A stretch of DNA of 64,000 nucleotides, taken from NCBI GenBank assembly GCA_949358305.1, contig OX442319.1, positions 5,208,001 through 5,272,000 on the forward strand, given 5' to 3'. Under the pieces are notes generated by a model. That model was not told the origin of the DNA and ran no database searches. It saw only the letters and a list, made by a program, of their open reading frames with translations. The stretch's first letter is position 1; each line of letters starts with the position of its first letter. This DNA is from Strigamia acuminata (Eukaryota; Arthropoda; Chilopoda; Geophilomorpha; Linotaeniidae). Positions 22,570 to 32,822 of the stretch are shown here, in pieces. The position numbers were made by a program, and so were the translations under genes.

Positions 22570-23065
22570 CTGAAGTTTGTATTTGTAAAAAATCCAGGCA
22601 GCATTGTTTGTACACAAAAATGATTTATTTAATAAATATTATAGAATATGAAATAAATATTTTATAAAAAATTTTTTTTGGTGTTTTTACAAAACATATG
22701 GGAGAGATCAGCGCGACCGATCATATCTCTCCAACGATCGGTCATCTTATATCACCATCTATTTCTACCAACAGATGGCGCGAATTAAGATGTTATATCG
22801 GGTTTTAGTAACGCCCGGCAGTCTCACGTTTCCCCATCCTCCACGCGTTTTAACAGTTGGAAAAATCTTATAAGATCTTATCAGAATTGAGGTAAGTTAT
22901 GATTTAGATGAAATTGCCAAGAAACAATACTATTGACTTTGTTTTTAAACAGTGTGCAAACTGCAAATCTATAAGATCCTCAAGTCTGTTCAAAGATCCT
23001 CGCTCTACTGTGCCGTGCCACGAACACAATTCGTGGTCGTGGTCATAAGAAAACCTGATTACCTG
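22570..23065 (+). promoter_or_regulatory. Cluster repeat R3
   Basis: Third copy of the 15150-15620 block, with an extra insertion of about 45 bp near 22690-22735 (GAGAGATCAGCGCGACCGAT) that itself forms an inverted repeat. Downstream lie only zinc-finger fragments, so if it is a promoter its original gene is broken. Confidence 0.5.
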
Positions 23066-23142
23066 AAAACCCAAGGCAATGGACAAAAAAATGAAATTTC
23101 GACTTGATTCCTGTAAGAAAGTGATGTTTTAGAGCTCAAATA

Positions 23143-23326
23143 CAGTCGAAACTCTTTATAACGAATCGCGATATAACGAATTATCGGTATAACAAATACC
23201 TAAAAATGGTTGGTTTGGTTGACGGGCCATAGAACAAAATGTTAAAAATTTTTCGATATAAATAATTATCGTTATAATGAATCGATTTTTCGGGTCCCGT
23301 GCGATTCGTTTTAAGAGTTTTGACTG
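23143..23326. mobile_element. Pogo/Tigger-like MITE (CAGTCG...TGACTG)
   Basis: 184 bp, the same length as the copy at 12616-12799. Ends CAGTCGAAACTCTTTATAAC and TTTTAAGAGTTTTGACTG; TA on both sides (23141-23142 and 23327-23328). Interior non-coding. Confidence 0.85.
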
Positions 23327-23334
23327 TATTTCTA

Positions 23335-24310
23335 AAAAGTATGTACCGAATATACCGGTACGGGGTTTTGCAGTACATCTCGCGGTACACGGAAAAACGC
23401 TAGAAAACACTAGATTCTGGTGTTTTTTTCGCGTTTTTCACTTCAATTCACACTCATTCAAAGTGAATATAAAGATCAATAAGTTAAAAAAAATTAATAC
23501 AATGGATTTGATGAGATTTTGATGAATTTCCAGTGTTTTAGATAAGATTTTAAAGAATTTCGAGTAAATTTGATAAGATTTTGATGAATTCCGAGTGAAT
23601 ATGACATGATTTTGATGAATTTCGAGTGAATTTGATAAAATTTGATTTATTTCGATTGAATTTCGAACGGTATTTGTAAATTACCTCCAAATTTTGGAAT
23701 TATTCTGCAAATTTGGACCAAATTCTACATTTTTTTTGGTAGATTTCGACCAAATTCTAATTTTTTTTGGTAAATTTCAACTGAATTTCTAAATTATTCA
23801 ACAAATTACAACCGAATTCCTAAATTATTCAATAAATTATGACCGAATTCCTAAATTATCCAATAAATCTAGACGGAATTTCTAAATTATCAAATAAATC
23901 TACACCGAATTCCTAAATTATAAATTATCCAATTAATCTACACCGAATTCCTAAATTATAAATTATCCAATTAATCTACATCGAATTTCTCACAAATCTC
24001 CGCATTTTTCCAACTTTATCTTGTTATGCCACACCACACAACTCCGAACAAGATGCCTAAAAAGTTCCTTTTCCAGGCGGCCAAGCATCAATAATAATAA
24101 ACTTTTAATTGGTTTTTATTAATTTTACGGAGTATAACTTATTGTTAACTTATTCACTTTGAATGAGTGTAAACATCAACTTTTTAAAATTAAAGTGGAA
24201 AACTGGAGAAAAAACGAGAATCTCCTTTTCTCGTGTTCTCCTGTATACCGGTACAGTATCGGGCCGCAGTACTTTGTGAGTCTATGCTGTGTACCGCGTA
24301 CTTGTACCGC
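23335..24310. mobile_element. TIR element with a minisatellite core
   Basis: The left part (ACCGGTACGGGGTTTTGCAG, later TTCACACTCATTCAAAGTGA) is repeated inverted in the right part (TTCACTTTGAATGAGTGTAA, later TATACCGGTACAGTATCGGG). Between them are degenerate arrays: a GATGAATTTCGAGTGAATTT unit at about 23515-23660 and a CCTAAATTATCCAATAAATC unit at about 23755-23990. The exact ends are uncertain. Confidence 0.6.
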
Positions 24311-24329
24311 GCCCAACACTGCACACGAG

Positions 24330-25680
24330 AAAAAAAACCCATTCACGAGTTATTTATGTGCTTATTCCTGCAGAAAAGGTTTTTAAAAGACATTTAGCAA
24401 CTTACATTAGAGAAATAACCATTTACCGTAATTGTCATTTATGAAATAGTCGCGTATCCAGAAAATATAAAAGTTTAGAAAACATCACAAGTGACGCGAG
24501 AGTTGGATGCAGAAGGAAATTTGTTTTTGCTTGGTTGCTAGGGATTTGGGAGAAAAGTGCACTTTTTCACTTGACTACTTGCTTATAGAACCAATAATAT
24601 TGTATTATTTTAATTTCGGAATGTTTATTTTCGATGTGATTAAGTGATAATCTTATCTGTTAGTTTACCAAGCAAACGTTATACAGGGTGAACCAAAAGT
24701 CTGGATCCCTACTAAATATTTCTGAAAGTAGTAACAATGCATCTAATTCAATGATGGCAAAGTATTAAAGTTGGGTGGGACAATCTTTTGGTGACCCAAA
24801 ATTTGACCTTGAGATGTTCCTTCAAGGTCATTTGAAAATTATCTCGGAAACCGTTAGAGATAGACAAAAATTTCCAATTGTAAACTCGTAGACCATCATT
24901 TGTTTAGTCTAAAAATGACTAATTCTCAAATCTTTTGTACTAAAAGATTTTAAGAAAATCGCAATTTAAAAAGTAGTTTTGATAAGAAAGTGTCATAAAA
25001 AAATTCAGTTTTTTACCCATATCTCTGCAACGGTGCCAGATATACAAATTCCAACCAGGGGAATCGATTTTTTGGGTCATTTTACATCTAATCAGCACAT
25101 TTTTGGCACTTTTCCAAATTTTGGCCATGTTATTCTTGGACTTGCGTCTACTTTTTAAATTGCGATTTTCTTAAAATCTTTTACTACAAAAGATTTGAGA
25201 ATTAGTCATTTTTAGACTAAACAAATGATGGTCTACGAGTTTACAATTGGAAATTTTTGTCTATCTCTAACGGTTTCCGAGATAATTTTCAAATGACCTT
25301 GAAGGAACATCTCAAGGTCAAATTTTGGGTCCCCAAAAGATTGCCCCACCCAACTTTAATACTTTGCCATCATTGAATTAGATGCATTGTTACCACTTTC
25401 AGAAATATTTAGTAGGGATCCAGACTTTTGGTTCACCCTGTATACACGGAACTTGGAGTCTCGTTAATATTCAAAATGAAGAGGAAAGAAGAGCGTTACA
25501 ATTGCAATCTGTGTGGTTATTCGTGCTCATTTTATTCACTTTTTAAGAATCACATGCTAGTACATACTGATTTTTCCAGTATTACAAGTGGGGATTTAAA
25601 AAAAACACTTAAAAACCCATGTTGCATAAAAACCATTCAAGTTTCATTTTTGTGTTTACTCTTATAAGCTAATTAATACC
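24330..25680 (+). pseudogene. Zinc-finger pseudogene ZNF4, split by a TIR element
   Basis: A finger remnant (LCAYSCRKG, HLATYIREI-like) lies at 24345-24420. A 5' exon-like stretch matching ZNF1/ZNF2 begins near 24610 (TTTAATTTCGGAATG) and reaches AAGCAAACGTTA at 24682, where the element at 24684-25440 is inserted. Homology resumes at 25441 and the start codon MKRKEERYNCNLCGYSC follows at about 25476. After one finger and HTDFSSITSGDLK the frame decays and stops near 25667. Confidence 0.8.
24684..25440. mobile_element. Foldback element with ~290-bp TIRs, TA target duplication
   Basis: Starts CAGGGTGAACCAAAAGTCTG and ends with the inverse (CAGACTTTTGGTTCACCCTG). The arms, about 24684-24976 and 25148-25440, are nearly perfect complements. 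TA flanks both ends (24682-24683, 25441-25442), as in Tc1/mariner relatives. The centre of about 170 bp is unique. It interrupts the upstream exon of ZNF4. Confidence 0.9.
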
Positions 25681-25809
25681 TTGACAAAACGTGTTTAAAA
25701 ACATTTTTTTGTTCCGGAAAATTTGACTCAAAAAAGATTATTTTTATCTTACAAAAAAACATTTTTTGATATTTCCCGATTTTCACATGTACCACTTGTG
25801 CACTTAGTT

Positions 25810-25975
25810 AGGTAAAACAGGAGAAAAAGGATTTAAATGTCACTCATGTGTTTATTCCATTTATTCCATTAAAGCGCCATCTTTGTCCTTATTTCTACGA
25901 TCGGAAAAGGTATTTTAAAAATATTTTGCCACTCATACTGGAGAAAAGCCATTGAAGTGATATTTATGAAATAGT
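25810..25975 (+). pseudogene. Zinc-finger remnants
   Basis: Pieces such as TGEKGFKCHSCVYS-like, RHLCPYFYDRKRYFKN-like and CHSYWRKAIEV-like codons lie in shifting frames. They are decayed fingers between ZNF4 and ZNF3. No start codon or continuous frame. Confidence 0.6.
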
Positions 25976-26307
25976 TCAAGAGTAGAATTATTTTTATAAA
26001 TTAGATTTTTTTCTGCGTGGGATAAAAAAATGATCGGGTTGGGGGTAAAGGGAGTTTCTATTTTGTTAGTTTTGTTAGTTTTGTTTGGCAAGAAATTACA
26101 TTTTTTCGCGTGACTATTTTCACGACAATATTATTTATAAAATATGAGTACCTAATTCTTAATATTTGACTTCTTTTAATTTCAGACAGACCATTTATGA
26201 AGTGATTGAGTGATATCTTATTTATCAACATGAAGTCACTGTCAGTTTGCTAAACAACCATTTTCTGAATCAGCTTGCAGCTCATTTTTTTAAAGTGTAT
26301 ATTCAAA

Positions 26308-27006
26308 ATGAACAGAAAACAACAGCGTTATAGTTGCAATCTGTGTGATTATTCTTGTCTAAAATATTATTCTTTGGGGCAACACATGCTTATACACACT
26401 GGTGAAAAGCCCTTCAAGTGCCAAGTGTGTTCAACTTCTTTTAGGGTTAAACAAAAATTAGTTATCCATATGCGAACTCACACGGGAGAAAAACCATACA
26501 AGTGCCATTTGTGTGATTATTCTTGTATTCAAAGTGGAAATTTAAAAAGACATATTGCAACTCACACAGGTGAAAAACCATTCAAGTGCCATCTTTGTGC
26601 TTATTCCTGTATTACAAGTGGAAGTTTAAAATGTCATATTGCAACTCACACAGGTGAAAAACCGTTCAAATGCCATCTTTGCCCTTATTCCTGTGCGCGT
26701 TATGATACTTTGAAATGTCATATCGCAACTCATACAGGTGAAAAACCGTTCAAATGCCATCTGTGTGTTTATTCCTGTATTACAAGTGGGGATTTAAAAC
26801 AACATATTCTAACTCATACAGGTGAGAAACCGTTGAAATGCCATCTTTGTGCTTACTCCTGTATTCAACGTGGAAGTTTAAAACGTCATATTGCAACTCA
26901 TACAGGTGAAAAATCATTCAAGTGCCATCTTTGCCCTTATTCCTGTGCGCTTTATGGTAATTTGAAAAGACATTTATCAAAGCATAACAAAAATGTAGAA
27001 AAGTGA
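26308..27006 (+). CDS. C2H2 zinc-finger protein ZNF3, 8 fingers
   Basis: Probable DNA-binding zinc-finger protein of 232 residues from ATG 26308 (MNRKQQRYSCNLCDYSC). Eight intact C2H2 fingers: two divergent N-terminal ones as in ZNF1 and ZNF2, five of the CHLCxYSC type, and a last finger (CHLCPYSCALYGNLKRHLSKH). It ends NKNVEK with TGA at 27004-27006. Helix positions -1/3/6 for fingers 3-8 are Q/N/R, T/S/C, R/T/C, T/D/Q, Q/S/R, L/N/R. The finger with CARYDTLKC is identical in peptide to one in ZNF1, which suggests shuffling or gene conversion within the cluster. A TTTTAATTTCAG acceptor lies at about 26173-26184 upstream. No other domain is seen. Confidence 0.93.
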   Translation: MNRKQQRYSCNLCDYSCLKYYSLGQHMLIHTGEKPFKCQVCSTSFRVKQKLVIHMRTHTGEKPYKCHLCDYSCIQSGNLKRHIATHTGEKPFKCHLCAYSCITSGSLKCHIATHTGEKPFKCHLCPYSCARYDTLKCHIATHTGEKPFKCHLCVYSCITSGDLKQHILTHTGEKPLKCHLCAYSCIQRGSLKRHIATHTGEKSFKCHLCPYSCALYGNLKRHLSKHNKNVEK

Positions 27007-28414
27007 AAATTTGTTACAATTTATGTTTCAATAAAATAAAACGTGTTGTGATTGTATATTTTTCTAACTGCATTTTTATGAGATTATGTTATTAATTTTT
27101 GAAATTTATATTTTGTTATTCCTTGTATTGTACTTCGATTGCAGTTTATTTGAACCTTTAACTTTATTTAACCATTAGCTGCATTCAAAAAGTTGGGTAT
27201 TTAAGGGGTTTTTGTGTTTGTCTTTTTGTTTTTCTATTTTTTAACATCACAAAACAGAAAAAACACCTAAAATACCTGTCGTATCACGACGTTTTTGAAT
27301 GCAGGTTTTCTATCTTTCTATTTTTTTCTCTATTCAGAGATGTCAGAAATTGAGAAAACTTTGTTCAGTTACATTAGATTTCTTTTAATTTCAGGATGTT
27401 TATTGTTGTTGGTCTGAGGTGACAAATCTGCTCAATAGCAGGCAATTTAACTGGCCGAATAATCAACCGGATGAAATTAAACAGACTAGTAACCGTTCTT
27501 CATTGAAACATTGTACGGAGTAATAATATTAGTATCGTTTCTTAAATCAGTCATTTCGCAATTTTAAAAAATGCTAAAAATTTAAAAAAAAAATTATTTT
27601 GTTTAATTTTTACTCGTTTAATTAATATCTGTTTAGTTGTCAGTTTGATTAATTGACATCAATCCGCTGTTCAGATGTCCGTAAACATGCTTCATTTTTG
27701 TGTTTAATTTTTGTTAACAGTTTCTTTCATCCACAATATTCGCATCAAAATTAAAGAAAAAAGATGGATTAAATTTAACAAGTTGATTTTATTTTATTTG
27801 CTATCTCTTCATCGTTTACTACAAAAATTGGGTCATTGCAAAATACCATCTTCTGTATTCCCAAGGTCGTCATCCATCACATGCCCTTCCCCTGACCCCC
27901 CTCCATTGTTGACCAGTCTGAATTTTATTTTTTAGTGTATTAAATTGTATTTTTGCGTTAAAAAGCTAATAAAAATTGATTATTAAAAATTATACCGGTA
28001 CTAATATTTTTGTTACAACGATTTTGTGGTTTTTGTGCCAAAATATTCAAAATTCAATTCAAAATATACGCAATAGAGATATCGTAATTGTAAATTCTTT
28101 ATTTTTCCGTCACGTTTATTTGTTGCGATGCCACGAACAGTTGTATTATTGTAAACCGTATCTTGAAGAAACAAAAAAAGACTGAAAAGTATTAGGATTA
28201 AAAAACAAAATTATGCAAACTTGAAATGAACTAAACATTACGAGCAAATAAAACCAGAAGCAAGAATGAACAAAATCGACGCTGAAAGTGACTCAAACAC
28301 ACCCACATGAGAAAATAAAAAATGCTGAGAAATATCCACAACTCAAATGATCCGATGCACGCTTCACAAATTTTTACTTAAAGACAGAGAATCGTCCGTA
28401 AAACTCGTACAAAA
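27007..28414. other. Duplicated intergenic block between ZNF3 and orphan gene A
   Basis: 27020-27905 repeats the 3' flank of ZNF2. 27908-28414 repeats 17818-18350, the 5' flank of the truncated orphan copy. A TTGACCAGTCTGAATT sequence at about 27908 also occurs just downstream of the SGT1 stop (about 15043), so the repeated unit seems to include SGT1 3' flank sequence. Confidence 0.6.
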
Positions 28415-29302
28415 ATGGCAACCACTTTCAAAATAATCAAGTGTCAAGAGTGCAGACAACTAGTTAAGGTCCGACTAAGTAATATGAAAGATTTTTCTAA
28501 TCAAGTTTGCATTTGGGACATCACTAATAAAAATAACAGGCAGCCATTACAACTTCAACCGATGCGGAAAAATGCTGCAACGCAGATGGAAAAAGCAGTC
28601 CCGCAGTTTGTAAATGCTATTCTATCAATGGTAGATTAATGTATAAACTTGTATAAAATGTAAATGTAAATATTTTTGTTTTATTTTTCCAGAACATGAA
28701 AACACATCATGAGGAATTGATAAGATTTTGCAAAACCAATTATCCCGATTTGGCTGTATTAGTAAGACAAATAATTTAATTTTTTTAATTTTAATTTTAA
28801 TTTTTTTTTTAATAAAAAAATTTAGGTAACAGATTTTCACTTAACAATAACAAGACCCACATTTCTCGATTTGCTGATTCCTGGCGATTCCCCCGTGAAA
28901 TTAGTGGTGTCGCTAATCAATGACGCTTGCTACTTTGTGGTCACTTTTGTCAACACGGTGGAAATATCACTATGGAGCCGCAATAAATTCAAGGATGAAA
29001 TTGCAACGAAATACCTCGACATGTTGGACCAAAAAAACTGCTACCTGTTCTGCTGTGGCATTCCGAACTATGTGGCCACTGGAAATGTCACAGGAATGAT
29101 AAAGAATCGTATTGGTTTCTGCGAAAGATCGCGCAGTGAAAAATGTCTCGTGTGGTATCAGTCAGGAGCAGATGTTGCACAAAGTGGTCTTTTTTCCGGC
29201 ATAAGTATGTGTTGTCATTGTCTGGAGATGAATAATAAAAATCTGCTGCATTGTTTTAAAAGACAAACCAACCCCAAGTTCAATATTCCCCAAGTGGATT
29301 AA
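28415..29302 (+). CDS. Orphan family gene A (N-terminal CxxC, 3 exons)
   Basis: Not recognised. Exons 28415-28630, 28693-28761 and 28826-29302 splice in phase 0 with GT-AG borders to 253 residues. Exon 1 (MATTFKIIKCQECRQLVKVR) has one CxxC that could bind metal with the later VCIWDIT cysteine. Exon 2 encodes HHEELIRFCKTNYPDLAVL. Exon 3 holds the best-conserved part: LLIPGDSPVKLVV, a Tyr/Phe-Val hydrophobic strand, LFCCG, NYVATGNVTGMIKNRIGF, CLVWYQ, FSGISMCCHC, ending PQVD. No signal peptide or TM segment is obvious. Gene B (30227) has the same exon plan. The regular divergence and intact frames suggest real, expressed proteins. Function unknown. Confidence 0.75.
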
Positions 29303-30226
29303 TCAAACTTCTTAGTAACTAAATGTCATTTCATTGTGTGTGGGGAAAACATTGCAAAGTGATTAGAATATATAAAAAGAAATATTTACTTGTTGAAATA
29401 TTTTTTTTAAATGTTATATTTGCAGAATTGTTTGGCATAAATGTTTTTTTTTTCTTCAATAAACTACATTCTTGTGAAAAAATGTACATCGATGTTTGGT
29501 GGAATTTGTTTATTTGGAAAGTTCTTCGGAGTAGAAATTACGTATGAGTTTTGCGATAAATAAAATATGTGGTTACGGGAGGGTCACGAGGTGCTGGACG
29601 CAACACACACGATAAGAATTATCCAGAATTTTTCGAGGAATTATGCTTTAGTTTCATTGTGCTGTACAGGGAAGTAATCAGCGCAGGGGCAGCATGACTA
29701 CTACGATGCTCTGCAGAGAAGCTTCCAAGAGGAGCTTTACCGCGATAGTGGATTTTTATGCCATAAATTTCCAATTTTTAAACGTCGTTTTTTCGAGTCG
29801 TCTCCAAAATCATCATTCCAATAAAACACAAAATTAAACTTCAAATTTATTTATATCTCAAATATTGGTCATAGAAAAATAATGTAAGAAATAATATAAT
29901 AAAATAAAAGCAGAAAAATAAAAATTTATTTGTACGTCTCTAAAAGACTAGTTTACAATGACATCAACAATTTGCGTAATCCAGCGTTAGGATAAAGGCA
30001 CGATGTGTACGGTTGTTGTGATGCAATACCACGAGCGATTATATTAACAAAACAAGTAATCAAGAAAGAAAAAATAAAGGAAAATTATTAAGCATTAAAA
30101 ACCAAAAATATGCAAAGATTCCACCATTAATTTCGCGGATGCGGGTTCGAAATACTCTAGACAACTAAACATGAGTAAATAAATCAAAGTTTTAAACTGT
30201 TAAGAAGTTAAAGGACAAAAGCTGCA
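29303..30226. other. Spacer between orphan genes A and B
   Basis: The 3' part (about 29940-30120) is a diverged copy of gene A's 5' flank (GCGATG/GTGATG, CCACGA, TATTA, AAACCAAAAATATGCAAA). This supports a shared promoter region and tandem duplication. No other gene recognised. Confidence 0.5.
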
Positions 30227-31086
30227 ATGAAGTGTAGTGGCTGCCTGGAACAAATCCAAGTTAAACGACTTTATAAAGACTGCGCTGTTCAAGTTTGCAT
30301 TTTGGACTTTGGCGGACTTCGAGGGAAGAAGGTCAAAATTGAGAAACACAAAATCATAGCAAAACAGAAAGATATTGCAACACAGGTGGGATCTTTGCAA
30401 ATATATAATAAATGGATGCCAATACAAAATGAAACGCAGGTATAAAGACCATCTTGCCATTCTTATAGATTTTAATTCAAATTTTATATTTAGAAACTTA
30501 AAAAACATCACGAAGATTTAATTACATTTTGTAAAACCAATTATCCCGATTTGGCAGTACTGGTAAGTGAAAAAATGTGAGAAAAATTAATTAATTAATT
30601 TCAATATTAATTCAGGTGACGGATTATCACATAACGATTACAAGAACGTCATTATTTGATTTGCTTATTCCTGGAGATTCGCCCGTAAAATTAGTGGTGA
30701 CGTTAAGTAACGACAATTGTTACTTCGTAATCTTTTTTGGAACCACCAAAGAAGTGCCAATTTGGATCCACAACAAATTAAACAAAGAAGTGACGAAAAA
30801 ATGCCTCGATACGTTGGACCCAAAAATGCGCCATCTTTTCTGTTGCGGCCTTTCAAACTACGTCACGTCCGGGAACGTTAAAGGAATGATAAAGAGTCGT
30901 ATAGGCTTTCGTGACAGAGCGCAGAGTGAGAATTGTCTCGTGTGGTATCAGGCGGAAGCAGATGAATCAGAAAGTAATATTTTCTCCGGCATGAGTGTGT
31001 GTTGTAATTGTCGGGATCTGAATAAAGGCTTAATGCACATGTCAAGAGATCCGGCGAACCTTATGGTTAGGCCCCAAGTGGATTAA
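30227..31086 (+). CDS. Orphan family gene B (paralogue of gene A)
   Basis: Not recognised. Exons 30227-30439, 30494-30562 and 30616-31086 join in phase 0 to 250 residues. Exon 1 (MKCSGCLEQIQVKRL) keeps a CxxC and a VCIL motif but is otherwise strongly diverged from gene A. Exon 2 (HHEDLITFCKTNYPDLAVL) and exon 3 (LLIPGDSPVKLVVTL, LFCCGLSNYVTSGNVKGMIK, CLVWYQ, FSGMSVCCNC, PQVD) align with gene A throughout. The C-terminal part has about eight conserved cysteines and histidines. No membrane segment is evident. Exon 1 evolves much faster than exons 2-3. Followed by AATAAA signals near 31120. Confidence 0.75.
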
Positions 31087-31438
31087 TGTTCGCTAATTAG
31101 TAATTAATTTGAGTGTAATAAATTTTGTGTAATAAATTCAGTTGTCAAGTGAAGTTTAAAATAATTTGGTAATAAATTACGTCGCTTTTCAGGTCAGCTT
31201 TGTGAATTTTACCACCAAGATGCAATCGAATGAGAAATGATATTTTATTTAAATGAAATTTTGAGATATTAAGCCTTTTTTTTCGTGATTTGTTTCGTTG
31301 ATTTTATGATTTTCTTCAAAAACGACAAATGTGTTATTGTTTTATTAGGCCTTTCAATTTATTCAATTTTTTTTTCTTCTAATTTATAACGATTTATAAA
31401 TTTAAAACGATCGAAAAAAAAATACATATTCGTCGATT
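31087..31438. other. Convergent 3' region
   Basis: AT-rich DNA between the stops of orphan gene B (plus) and the minus-strand gene. It holds two AATAAA motifs for the plus strand near 31118-31132. Nothing else recognised. Confidence 0.5.
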
Positions 31439-32182
31439 TCAATTGCCACAAAAACTTCTGCAACGATTTGTAAGAAGGAAATTAATAGAAACGGATGTAA
31501 CTAGTGGAACAAGGTACAAGACTTGAGGCGACATGCCGGGCATTATTGCCGTCTTTACTGCACACAAGCATCCGAATACTGAAAATAAGAATACAAATAA
31601 ATTAATTAACTTGGCGTAGAATCTACATCGTGACAAATCACTTACAAATTGCCGAACACCCGAATGTGTGTATCAATCCGCGCGTATTGCAATCCGCTTC
31701 GCAGAGCTAAATGCATATTTGCACCCAATAAATCAAGAAATCAATCAATAAATCGAGTTAAACTACCTCTGCTGGAGTCTCCTCGTGAATTTTACCCCTT
31801 TGATGTGTCGGAATAGTCTTCTTATGTTTTTCGACTGCCGCATCATCTTCGTCGTCGTGAAACGGCAAATGGCGGCCAAATTTACTGAGGACATGGGAAG
31901 TCGCCTAATTAAACATACGTTTCCAGTTTGTTGTGTACACGATTTCGTACGGCGTACCGTGCTAAGTCTTTCAGTGATCATTTTTATACTTTTTGCTTTA
32001 TTTTCTTTTTTAGGTTCCGTGCTTTCAGCAACAAAGACTATTACTTCTTTAGTTGGCTCGTTGGGTTTTTTACCATCTTTCGTAGCTGAACCATTTGGCG
32101 GATCCGAAGGCTTTTTAGCGTCATCTTTTGCAGGTTTACCGGACTGAGTAGCTGGCGGATCCGGGGGTGGAGGATTACTCAT
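31439..32182 (-). CDS. Unrecognised 187-residue putative membrane protein, 4 exons
   Basis: Minus-strand exons 31958-32182, 31767-31904, 31646-31706 and 31439-31578 splice by GT-AG to 187 residues. The N-terminus is Pro/Lys/Asp-rich and likely disordered (MSNPPPPDPPATQSGKPAKD). A middle acidic stretch (HDDEDDAAVEKHKK) follows. The C-terminus has two hydrophobic segments (around SAILFGCLCAVKTAI and VLYLVPLVTSVSINFLL) and ends with a Cys-rich CRSFCGN. Exon 2 is read in a different frame from the longest open frame; I chose it because it continues without stops through exons 3 and 4. The first intron is only 53 bp. The protein could be a small anchored protein; the family is unknown to me. CCAAT-like and TGACGTA-like motifs lie about 200 bp upstream. 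Confidence 0.6.
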
Positions 32183-32447
32183 TACGAAGAAAATTTAAAC
32201 AATTTCAGCGAATTTAGCGAGTTCGTACATATGGAATTCATCCCGTCGAAAAGAATATTGTTTCCTACCCGCCATATTTGACTATTGGAACAATGCACAG
32301 TTTAATTATGCTTGATCGTGTGATGTACAACAACAGTGTGCACGACAAGGGACTAAATCATGACATCCTGGTCGCTCTTGATTGGTCCATATTATGACGT
32401 ATGGAAGAGGAGGGATATTTTGATTGTTGTGTTATGAGGGATATTTT

Positions 32448-32582
32448 TTATATAATTTGTCCCAATCTGTCTTTCTTGAATTGTTCAGGTTGTTTAGAAT
32501 TTTCTGCGCATGATCCTTCGACTACAACTTGACGTTTTTCTTCGATGTCATCGCGATTTAGTTTCAGGATTTGTTCCGTCAT
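32448..32582 (-). CDS. Possible 44-residue ORF
   Basis: Minus-strand ATG 32582 to TAA 32448, reading MTEQILKLNRDDIEEKRQVV and onward; hydrophilic. No homologue recognised and no partner exon found. It may be chance or an exon of an unseen gene. The rest of 32183-32822 shows no gene. Confidence 0.2.
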   Translation of the reverse strand: MTEQILKLNRDDIEEKRQVVVEGSCAENSKQPEQFKKDRLGQII

Positions 32583-32822
32583 ATTTTTAATGTTGTTATG
32601 GTCTGTCGACAGCGCCGGTAATCGCGGTGGTGGAATTTAGAAAGTGTCGTTAGTTGATTTGTGGGTGTGAGTGCATCACAAGTGGGATAGAATTACGGAG
32701 TCAAAATGGCTTCTGGTAGGCAGAAATTTGTAAATAAGCACGACACGGTTTTTTGTAGACATATATTTTAATCTAAGTACGTATATTTATTTCCATTTAC
32801 AAAATATTTTCGGCCATAAACA

